Position numbers and translations under genes: made by a program
Shown: one piece after another, positions 1-5,389 of the stretch
Layout of the letters: the number at the start of each line of letters is the position of its first letter
Position numbering within the stretch: position 1 is the first letter of the stretch
Assembly (NCBI GenBank): GCA_947440875.1
Contig: CANETG010000080.1
Location: forward strand, 1-10,205
Direction of reading: 5' to 3'
DNA: 10,205 nt
From: Bacteriovoracaceae bacterium
GTDB lineage: Bacteria > Bdellovibrionota > Bacteriovoracia > Bacteriovoracales > Bacteriovoracaceae
The notes under the pieces: generated by a model
What the model saw: only the letters and a program-made list of their open reading frames with translations
What the model was told of the DNA's origin: nothing
The model's database searches: none

Positions 1-51
1 ACCTTAAGGAAAATGTCATTTGTACACTTAGGCGTTGAGTTTCTTTAGCAA

Positions 52-60
52 TGATATGCT
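52..60 (+). promoter_or_regulatory. possible extended -10 promoter for the small secreted protein
   Basis: A TG at 52-53, one base, then TATGCT at 55-60 resembles an extended -10 element. It lies about 45 nt upstream of the start codon. The nearest -35-like hexamer, TTGAGT at 35-40, is only 14 nt away, which is too close for a normal sigma70 pair, so any activity would rest on the extended -10. This is a weak motif match in the only upstream sequence available. Confidence 0.3.
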
Positions 61-105
61 GTGGAAAATTACTAACCTGTAAATGAAATCTTAAAGGAGA
101 ACATG

Positions 106-396
106 ATGAAAAAGTTATTCTTCTGCTTGGCCCTTGCTGCACCTTTGATGTCTTTTGCCCGCGACACGTCTTATGTAAAGTGTGTTGAGGGTTCATCCCT
201 AGAAGAAATCGCTTCTAAGTTTAACGATTTAACCACTGGTGATCAAACTTTTCACACGATTAATTTCAAAGACCGTCTAGTAACGATAAAGAATCAGAAA
301 ATTATTTCTGGATTAACAATTCTTGAAGATGGCAAGTATTCCAACGGTCAGAAAAAGATTGTTGCTTGCGCAACTGTCGCTGGAGAAGGTTCTTAA
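106..396 (+). CDS. small secreted protein of unknown function
   Basis: I do not recognise this 96-residue protein. It begins with a clear Sec signal peptide: Lys-Lys at residues 2-3, a hydrophobic stretch FFCLALAAPL, then SFA at 16-18 as a likely signal peptidase I site. That leaves a mature protein of about 78 residues, periplasmic or released. The mature part has exactly two cysteines, one near the start (YVKC) and one near the end (VACA), which could form a disulfide bond closing a single small domain. The shine-dalgarno AAAGGAGA at 93-100 is 6 nt from the ATG at 106 and only 3 nt from the ATG at 103, so 106 is preferred; starting at 103 adds one Met. The gene stands alone on the plus strand and ends ahead of a strong terminator. 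A real gene is likely; function is unknown. Confidence 0.75.
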   Translation: MKKLFFCLALAAPLMSFARDTSYVKCVEGSSLEEIASKFNDLTTGDQTFHTINFKDRLVTIKNQKIISGLTILEDGKYSNGQKKIVACATVAGEGS

Positions 397-449
397 ATAA
401 ACCACTAACCTTCGACCCAAGAATTGATCACAAGTCCTAAGACTTTATA

Positions 450-476
450 GCAAGACCCAGGAATCCTGGGTTTTGC
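450..476 (+). terminator. rho-independent terminator after the small secreted protein
   Basis: Bases 450-461 pair with 465-476 in a 12-bp stem with one G-T wobble and a 3-nt loop (AAT). The GC-rich core CCCAGG/CCTGGG sits nearest the loop, and T-rich sequence (TTTT, then GTTTT) follows the core. It lies about 55 nt after the stop codon at 394-396 and points the right way for that gene. Confidence 0.8.
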
Positions 477-528
477 GTTTTAAGCTGAATAATTCGATTT
501 AGTGTCTGCGTCTCCAGACAATCGGAAA

Positions 529-551
529 AAAAGGGGGCTAAGCCCCCTTTT
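529..551 (-). terminator. rho-independent terminator of the histone-like gene
   Basis: A 10-bp perfect stem (529-538 with 542-551, loop TAA) has a core of five G-C pairs plus one more, GGGGGC/GCCCCC. Read on the minus strand the core is followed by a run of seven T, the classic form, 17 nt past the stop codon of the histone-like gene. On the plus strand the core is followed by TTTTCTAATT, so it may also back up the terminator at 450-476. Confidence 0.88.
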
Positions 552-567
552 CTAATTATTTTTTTAA

Positions 568-798
568 TTAAACAGCTTCAGGGGCAGGTGCTGTAACAAC
601 AACTGGAGCCGCTACTTTTTTTGTAGCTTTCTTAGCCGCTACTTTTTTTGTAGCTTTCTTAGCCGCTACTTTTTTTGTAGCTTTCTTAGCTGGAGCTTTT
701 TTCGTAGCTTTCTTAGCTGGAGCTTTTTTCGTAGCTTTCTTAGCTGGAGCTTTTTTTGTAGCTTTCTTTACTGCTTTCTTTGTTGCTTTTTTAGCCAT
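568..798 (-). CDS. histone H1-like lysine/alanine-rich DNA-binding protein
   Basis: This 76-residue protein is low in complexity: 28 lysines, always as KK pairs separated by AT, AP, AV or VAA, with one acidic residue (Glu) near the C-terminus. The N-terminus MAKKATKKA leads into six 9-residue repeats (three KKATKKAPA-type, then three KKATKKVAA-type) and a short uncharged tail, APVVVTAPAPEAV. Such (K/A/P/T) repeats are typical of bacterial H1-like proteins and of the C-terminal tails of Hc1/AlgP-type proteins. These are thought to be disordered polycations that bind and compact DNA; that function is inferred from composition. AGGAG at 805-809 lies 6 nt before the ATG. The gene has its own promoter and terminator, so it is a single-gene unit, and the strong signals suggest high expression. 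A ribosomal or RNA-binding role cannot be ruled out. Confidence 0.85.
   Translation of the reverse strand: MAKKATKKAVKKATKKAPAKKATKKAPAKKATKKAPAKKATKKVAAKKATKKVAAKKATKKVAAPVVVTAPAPEAV
608..769 (-). repeat. six tandem 27-bp repeats inside the histone-like gene
   Basis: Six head-to-tail 27-bp units fill 608-769 without spacers. The three at 608-688 are identical to each other, the two at 689-742 are identical to each other, and the last (743-769) differs from those two at two bases. Each unit encodes nine residues, so gain or loss of units keeps the frame. The two sequence subtypes suggest two separate rounds of unit duplication. Confidence 0.95.
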
Positions 799-804
799 GG
801 GAAT

Positions 805-809
805 CTCCT
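805..809 (-). promoter_or_regulatory. ribosome binding site of the histone-like gene
   Basis: AGGAG on the minus strand lies 6 nt upstream of the ATG at 796-798. It is a canonical site and fixes this ATG as the start of the repeat protein. Confidence 0.75.
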
Positions 810-834
810 GGAATGAATTATTGTTGTTAGGTTA

Positions 835-863
835 ATAATAAAGACTTCTATCCATGCTTGCAA
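835..863 (-). promoter_or_regulatory. sigma70-type promoter of the histone-like gene
   Basis: On the minus strand TTGCAA (858-863) and TATTAT (835-840) are separated by exactly 17 nt, with four and five matches to the -35 and -10 consensus. The leader would be about 30 nt and contains the ribosome binding site at 805-809. The -35 is embedded in a perfect 10-bp palindrome, GCTTGCAAGC (856-865), which could be an operator but may be chance. Confidence 0.65.
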
Positions 864-929
864 GCTATAGAGAAGTTAGAAAACCATCGAACTTCGTTCT
901 TTAGGCAGGGCTCTCGTCATATGACTGGA

Positions 930-2108
930 TTATGAAGCGAGCGTCTTCTGTTTCTGAGAGTAGCGCAGCCGTTGGGTATAAAGCTTTTCGTAATGAGCAT
1001 AGAGGGTTTCAGCGTAACGCTCAAAATGATGAAGTTCGTGAAGCTCGAGCTCAACACCTGTGAGTTCTTCTACGTAATTATCGTAATTCAGTAAGATCTT
1101 CATGGTCTTATCTTTGAGCTCTCTTCCATCATCCGGATGGTACGTCTCACCAAACTTCCCCTGCTTCACAATTTGTTGCCGCGTAGACGTACGAGGCAGA
1201 AGAACCGGAGTCTGGGTCACCAGTGCGTACAAATCAAGATCGCTGAATAATTCTTTCATCGGAAGACCGACGAAGATATCGCAGTCTTCAAAACTCTTAC
1301 TCTCCAATGGTCTTGTCTCAAAACTAATATGCATCTCGAGATGTCTTTCAAGAATCATCCGCTTGAGGCCATCATAAATAGGATGGTTATACCAAGAGAC
1401 ATCTGTCAAAAACGTAAAGATAACTTTCTGATTAAAATTTTGTGTTTCCAGCGAGTGCAGCAGAGGCGCGATAGCATCCACGAAGAGTCTTAGATTTCCG
1501 AGATCATCTTGCGTACGTGGAATAAACGTCATGATTCTCTTTTTATTCTCAGGGTGCTTGGAGCGAGTGATCTTCACTGGAAAATCAATTCCAGCTCCTG
1601 TCACAAGAATTTTTCTCTGGCTGACAGGGAAAGCTTCAATGGCAAGGTCACGGATATTGGGAGAGAACGTAAGAATAGAATCGGTACGGGAAATAAACCA
1701 GCGGTCCCAAAAATGGCGCTTCTTCCAGGGAAAACTCTCGTTGAACGTAAAGACCATGGGAATTTCAGGCATTCCTTTCAGAATCATGCCCAAGGGGAGA
1801 AGAGACTCTTGGTTGTATGAGTGAATAATGTCCACTTGCTGCTTTTGGAGAATGTGCTGAATCTGAAAGTAGAAGTTGAGCTTACTGCGCCATGTGCACA
1901 AATCTGTCCCGAAATGAAGCCTCGGAATATCTTCCTTGGCGGCTTCTTGGTCCACGAGAGATTTCTCGTGGCAAAGGATGAAAGAAGCTCCACCGATGTT
2001 GCGAAAGTAACCGGCATCAGCGAGGCACCTGCGTTCAATTGTTCCCCACTCCTCGGAGAGACAAACATAAAGAACGGAGAGGTCGGAAAGTCGGATTTTC
2101 TCTCTCAT
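930..2108 (-). CDS. GT4-like glycosyltransferase at the end of the lipid A operon
   Basis: This 392-residue protein looks like a GT-B fold, family 4-type glycosyltransferase. The N-terminal Rossmann half contains VDIIHSYNQESLLPLG (about 92-107) and PMVFTFNE (117-124), the usual 'DIIHSH...PMVFTxHE' pattern, and GAGIDF at 171-176 leads to the C-terminal half. In the donor-binding region the E-x7-E motif is degenerate: E286 is kept but the second Glu position is Tyr294 (ELFSDLDLY), followed by the expected TPVLLP. No signal peptide or membrane segment is visible, so it is probably cytoplasmic or peripheral to the inner membrane. The ATG overlaps the stop of the lipoprotein gene by one base (TAATG) with only a weak shine-dalgarno, implying coupled translation. 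By context it may add a sugar to lipid A, the LPS core or another envelope glycan. Donor and acceptor are unknown. Confidence 0.8.
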   Translation of the reverse strand: MREKIRLSDLSVLYVCLSEEWGTIERRCLADAGYFRNIGGASFILCHEKSLVDQEAAKEDIPRLHFGTDLCTWRSKLNFYFQIQHILQKQQVDIIHSYNQESLLPLGMILKGMPEIPMVFTFNESFPWKKRHFWDRWFISRTDSILTFSPNIRDLAIEAFPVSQRKILVTGAGIDFPVKITRSKHPENKKRIMTFIPRTQDDLGNLRLFVDAIAPLLHSLETQNFNQKVIFTFLTDVSWYNHPIYDGLKRMILERHLEMHISFETRPLESKSFEDCDIFVGLPMKELFSDLDLYALVTQTPVLLPRTSTRQQIVKQGKFGETYHPDDGRELKDKTMKILLNYDNYVEELTGVELELHELHHFERYAETLYAHYEKLYTQRLRYSQKQKTLAS

Positions 2109-3139
2109 TATTCTTTCACTATATCTGCGGTGACTGACCCAAGACTAATCTTTGCCTTGGCTTTGAGCAGAGATCTTTTCCCATCATCACTATACCAGAA
2201 AGTGATGTCTCCGCTTTTCAGCTGATCGCCGGTGTACTTAGTTGTCGCTTGTAGACGAATCGCTTTCCGTGGCCCGGATTCCGTTTCGATAGTTTCTCGT
2301 GCCTCAACTCTTGAGCGCATCATCAGGACTTTTCCCTTATTCACCACAGGGATTTCATACACATCTCCTGTTTTCAGAGGAAGTCCTTGGTACAGGAAAA
2401 GAATTGAGAAGGGGTCAATGCTATAGTAGGGAATAAATTTCTCTTCTTTTTTATTCTTCTTTTTCCCATCCGAGAGACGCTTGGAATGGTAGAGCCAGTA
2501 AACTTTGTGTGCATCTTGGTCGAACAACTGGATATCATCAATGGCCACTTTACTCTCGCGCTGAATGACGGTGTATTTCATGGAGAGAAAATTATCCGTA
2601 CTAACATACGTATCTACCGTGTCATCGAGCTCGTAGATATTTGAGTAGAATGGAGCTGATTTAAAACGAGCATGGAAATGCCAGACTTCTTTGTCGTCGA
2701 TCATCTTCTTGCCTTTATTGGTCACCATGATTTTTCCAACGGTCATGCCTAAGTAATGGATATCGAGGAAAATCTTTTCGTTGATGTGATGATTCGGCTT
2801 GTAAGAGTCCCAAACTTTTTTCGCCTTTTCATTTGTCGCAAGCATTTCCGAGGGATAATTGGCGGGATTTTTTTTGACTTCTACTGATGGAATTTTTTCG
2901 ATAAGTTTCTTGGCAGGTACAGCTTTTTTATTAACAGAAATGATTTTCTTTTGTTTGGCGGTTGAAGTTTTTTCTGTCTTATCGATTTCTGTCACTTCGA
3001 ACTTTTCCATGATGGGTGCTTGTTCTTGTGTGATCACGGGGACCGACTTACTGTCTTTCTGGAGATCTTTCTCAAAGTCTTTCTGCTTCCATGATGAACA
3101 TGAACTCACCATGAGGAGTGCTAACCAGAAGGTTTTCAA
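2108..3139 (-). CDS. DUF3108-family lipoprotein
   Basis: This is a 343-residue predicted lipoprotein. The signal peptide MKTFWLALLMVSSC ends in a good lipobox (VSSC, Cys14). Ser follows the Cys rather than Asp, so the protein should be sent to the outer membrane. Residues 15-118 form a Lys/Glu-rich, probably disordered tether. From about 120 to the end it matches the DUF3108 pattern: LDIHYLGMTVGKIMV, the central DPFSILFLYQGLPLKTGDVYEIPVV, the VEARETIETESGPRKAIRLQ segment, and the closing ITFWYSDDGKRSLLKAKAKISLGSVTADIV. DUF3108 domains occur in exported proteins; their function is not established. The start is TTG, supported by AAAGGAA 6 nt upstream and by the position of the signal peptide. 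It lies 38 nt after lpxK and its stop overlaps the glycosyltransferase start, so the two probably act in one envelope process. Confidence 0.85.
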   Translation of the reverse strand: MKTFWLALLMVSSCSSWKQKDFEKDLQKDSKSVPVITQEQAPIMEKFEVTEIDKTEKTSTAKQKKIISVNKKAVPAKKLIEKIPSVEVKKNPANYPSEMLATNEKAKKVWDSYKPNHHINEKIFLDIHYLGMTVGKIMVTNKGKKMIDDKEVWHFHARFKSAPFYSNIYELDDTVDTYVSTDNFLSMKYTVIQRESKVAIDDIQLFDQDAHKVYWLYHSKRLSDGKKKNKKEEKFIPYYSIDPFSILFLYQGLPLKTGDVYEIPVVNKGKVLMMRSRVEARETIETESGPRKAIRLQATTKYTGDQLKSGDITFWYSDDGKRSLLKAKAKISLGSVTADIVKE

Positions 3140-3144
3140 TTTGA

Positions 3145-3150
3145 TTCCTT
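3145..3150 (-). promoter_or_regulatory. ribosome binding site that fixes a TTG start
   Basis: AAGGAA on the minus strand sits just upstream of the TTG codon at 3137-3139, with 5-6 nt between. No ATG or GTG in frame gives an intact lipoprotein signal peptide, so this site decides the start of the DUF3108 lipoprotein. Confidence 0.65.
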
Positions 3151-3166
3151 TAAGTATTCTTGTTTA

Positions 3167-3194
3167 ATTTTAAGTGATTAGGAATGAGAATCAA
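3167..3194 (-). promoter_or_regulatory. candidate internal promoter before the lipoprotein gene
   Basis: On the minus strand TTGATT (3189-3194), 16 nt and TAAAAT (3167-3172) make a plausible sigma70 pair overlapping the 3' end of lpxK. Transcription would begin near 3160, giving a leader of about 20 nt before the TTG. If real, it would let the lipoprotein and glycosyltransferase genes be expressed apart from the lpx genes. The local sequence is AT-rich, so a chance match is possible. Confidence 0.35.
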
Positions 3195-4275
3195 GATGGA
3201 GAACTTTGCTCAAAGTGCTTCGAAGTTCTTTTTCCCCACTGATGAACTCAACCTTAACTTTGATGAAAAGAATTCGGCTGTCGAGAGAGACTCTTTTCAT
3301 TTTCACCATGTCCTTCTCAGAGCACATAATGACCGCCGACTGCTGAGAAGCCTTAATCAGAAGATCATTCACGTCTTCGGGTGTAAAAAAATAGTGGTCT
3401 GAAAAGCTCACCTTCTCCCCGAGCACAACCCCAGCGCCTTCGAGGTAGTGGTAAAAAGAATCCGGTGAAGCGATTGCGGTCACCGCGATCACCTTTAGGC
3501 CCTTCAGTTCATGCATCGAGAAGATGTACTTATCGTGCACGTCAAAGACCCCCACAGAATGGTAACGGGTGTAGGCAAAGAGAGGTTTGTGATGAATATT
3601 TTCAGCTATCATCGCCTGGAGCTTCTGGAGTTTTTCCTGAGTGACGAGATCCGTGCGAGAAATCACAATCGCATCGGCGTCTTTTAGGGCACTAAAGCCT
3701 TCTCTCAAGTACCCAAGAGGTGCCACCTTATAAAGATCGAGCGCCATCGTTGCATCGAAGAGAACAATATTGAATGAACGATAAATTTGTAAATGCTGAA
3801 ATCCATCATCAAGAAGAACGACATCGGGTTGAACTTCCCAAAAATATTTCAAAAGATTCTTCGCTCGCTCTTTACCTACGATCACCGCTCCCTTACTCAT
3901 TTTGTTCGAAATCATGAGGGGTTCATCACCATAGTCAAAAGGATTCAAACGAAATTTCTGTCCGGACTTTAAGAGTCCCGATGAGTCTTCGAGCTGGCCT
4001 TTGTAGCCACGAGTAAGGACGACGGGAGTAAGGCCCTGAGAAATGAGCCACTCAGCTAGCCAAATGATGGTTGGAGTTTTACCAGTTCCGCCGAATGATA
4101 AGTTACCTACAGAGATCACAGGAACTTTAAAAACTGTCTTATGGAAAATGCCGTATTCATAGAAGGAGCGGCGGATGCGGTAAACCCATTCCCACGCAAA
4201 TGATAACGGCATAAGCGACGTGTTTCTCACGACGGACTTCAGCTGTACCCTGTCCCTGCCAATTGGTTCAATCAT
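3178..4275 (-). CDS. lpxK: tetraacyldisaccharide 4'-kinase LpxK
   Basis: LpxK uses ATP to phosphorylate the 4' position of the tetraacyl disaccharide-1-phosphate, giving lipid IVA at the cytoplasmic face of the inner membrane. The protein (365 residues; E. coli LpxK has 328) shows the family signatures in order: PVISVGNLSFGGTGKTP at 52-68 with the P-loop Lys66-Thr67, LTRGYKG at 87-93, YGDEPLMI at 115-122, VVLLDDGFQHLQIYR (152-166) with DDGFQH at 156-161, then APLGYLREG and DAIVISRTD. The N-terminal part before the P-loop contains the short amphipathic/hydrophobic segment usual for this monotopic membrane enzyme. Its ATG overlaps the end of lpxB by 8 nt, so translation is probably coupled. Its presence predicts a 4'-phosphate on lipid A, at least as an intermediate. 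Confidence 0.95.
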   Translation of the reverse strand: MIEPIGRDRVQLKSVVRNTSLMPLSFAWEWVYRIRRSFYEYGIFHKTVFKVPVISVGNLSFGGTGKTPTIIWLAEWLISQGLTPVVLTRGYKGQLEDSSGLLKSGQKFRLNPFDYGDEPLMISNKMSKGAVIVGKERAKNLLKYFWEVQPDVVLLDDGFQHLQIYRSFNIVLFDATMALDLYKVAPLGYLREGFSALKDADAIVISRTDLVTQEKLQKLQAMIAENIHHKPLFAYTRYHSVGVFDVHDKYIFSMHELKGLKVIAVTAIASPDSFYHYLEGAGVVLGEKVSFSDHYFFTPEDVNDLLIKASQQSAVIMCSEKDMVKMKRVSLDSRILFIKVKVEFISGEKELRSTLSKVLHLDSHS

Positions 4276-5389
4276 GGATCACCTGTGCCATATATTCTGG
4301 CACGGAAAATTTATCGCCGGCGAGGAGATGCTTTGTCTCTTTGAGGTCTTTCTTTATCTCATTATAAGTCTTTTCATCTGCCAACCAAGACTTTATTACC
4401 CGAAGGAAACGGTTTCCGTATGCTTGGCCTTGAATAAACTCCGGAAAGATGAGCTTTCCGTGAATAATATTAGTGAGTGAAATCATCCCTCTATAGCGAA
4501 CGACGTGGTGAAAAATAAATTCATTAAGAAGTGATGCCCGGTAAGCGACCACGGTGGGAAGTTCAAATAATCCCGTCGACAGAGTGACCGTTCCGCTAGC
4601 TGCGAGCGCGAAGTGACACTCTTTCATCGCTTTGACGATATCGTTAGATTCATGAATGACATCTACTTTACTCTCGAAGTAAGAATAATGATCTTCTGAA
4701 ATGTGAGAAACCTTCACGAGGTGAACTTCTACATCATGCGTTTTCCGAAGGGCCTCAGTCGTATTAATAAATTCCGGGAGAAGATTCCTCACTTCGAAAC
4801 CCCTGCTTCCCGGGAGGAGAAGAATTTTAAGCTTCTGATCCCAGGAACCAAATGGTCTTTCTGGAATGTCACTCAGTTGATTCTCAAACGTCAGCATGAG
4901 TGGATGCGGAATTCCCCTCACCTGTTTTACACCCCGGTCAGCAAACCATTTTTTTTCAAATGGAAGAATCGTAAAAAGCGTGTGGGAGGCAGTCTTCAGC
5001 GCTTCTGTCCGGTGGGCCTTCCAGGCCCAGGCTTGGGGAGCGACGTAATACAGAACTCTGACTCCGCGCTTGGATAATTTTTGCGCCAGGCGAAGATTAA
5101 AATCTTGGAAATCAATGACGATCGCAGTTTTAGTTCCACGTTTGATGACTTCATTTTCCAGTTTCTTGAGTGCCCTGAAATAGAAAGGGATTTTTCCGAT
5201 AACTTCAGAAAATCCCATGCTCGAGAAATCTTTCAAATGATAGAGGAGCTCGACCCCGAGCTTTTCCATGTCATCACCGCCGACGCCAAAAAAGGAGGTG
5301 TCCGGGCAGAGTTTCACGAGCTCGGGAAAAAAGCTGAGTGCGTGCTCCTCGCCTGATTTTTCTCCGGCGATGATTAGGCAACTACGCAA
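4268..5389 (-). CDS. lpxB: lipid-A-disaccharide synthase LpxB
   Basis: LpxB (GT19, GT-B fold) condenses UDP-2,3-diacylglucosamine with lipid X to form the tetraacyl disaccharide. The 373 residues (E. coli 382) carry AGEKSGE at 8-14, FFGVGGDDM at 33-41, SSMGFSEVI at 56-64, IDFQDFN at 92-98 with Asp96 matching the catalytic Asp, YYVAPQAWAWK at 114-124, ILPFEKKWF at 141-149 and LPGSR at 192-196. Two usually conserved positions differ: the C-terminal SGTxTLE motif reads SGTVTLS (Ser271), and the Gly before HPL reads Pro (IPHPL, Pro161). The start is TTG at 5387-5389: an in-frame TGA lies six bases upstream, so no earlier start is possible, and no ATG/GTG precedes the first conserved motif. The GGTGA shine-dalgarno is close (3 nt). 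It overlaps the upstream oxidoreductase stop by 8 nt (TTGCGTAG) and lpxK by 8 nt. Confidence 0.95.
   Translation of the reverse strand: MRSCLIIAGEKSGEEHALSFFPELVKLCPDTSFFGVGGDDMEKLGVELLYHLKDFSSMGFSEVIGKIPFYFRALKKLENEVIKRGTKTAIVIDFQDFNLRLAQKLSKRGVRVLYYVAPQAWAWKAHRTEALKTASHTLFTILPFEKKWFADRGVKQVRGIPHPLMLTFENQLSDIPERPFGSWDQKLKILLLPGSRGFEVRNLLPEFINTTEALRKTHDVEVHLVKVSHISEDHYSYFESKVDVIHESNDIVKAMKECHFALAASGTVTLSTGLFELPTVVAYRASLLNEFIFHHVVRYRGMISLTNIIHGKLIFPEFIQGQAYGNRFLRVIKSWLADEKTYNEIKKDLKETKHLLAGDKFSVPEYMAQVIHD

Noticed and set aside
20..48. TTGTAC (20-25) with a 17-nt spaced hexamer as promoter of the small secreted protein
   Set aside because: The hexamer at the right distance (CTTTAG) does not resemble a -10 element.
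608..769. Tandem repeats as a CRISPR array
   Set aside because: The units abut with no spacers, and they encode a continuous lysine/alanine protein with ribosome binding site, promoter and terminator.
882..905. Small hairpin GAAC-GAA-GTTC on the minus strand as operon terminator
   Set aside because: The stem is only four pairs with weak GC content and no adjacent T-run, so it does not meet the form of an intrinsic terminator.
916..925. Perfect palindrome GTCATATGAC just after the glycosyltransferase stop
   Set aside because: A 10-bp perfect palindrome without a T-run or a promoter beside it is too short to call an operator or terminator.
1821..2225. Plus-strand open frames opposite the glycosyltransferase, the oxidoreductase (5964-6320) and other operon genes
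   Set aside because: They lie opposite genes with clear family motifs, have no convincing ribosome binding sites, and their translations look like antisense shadows.
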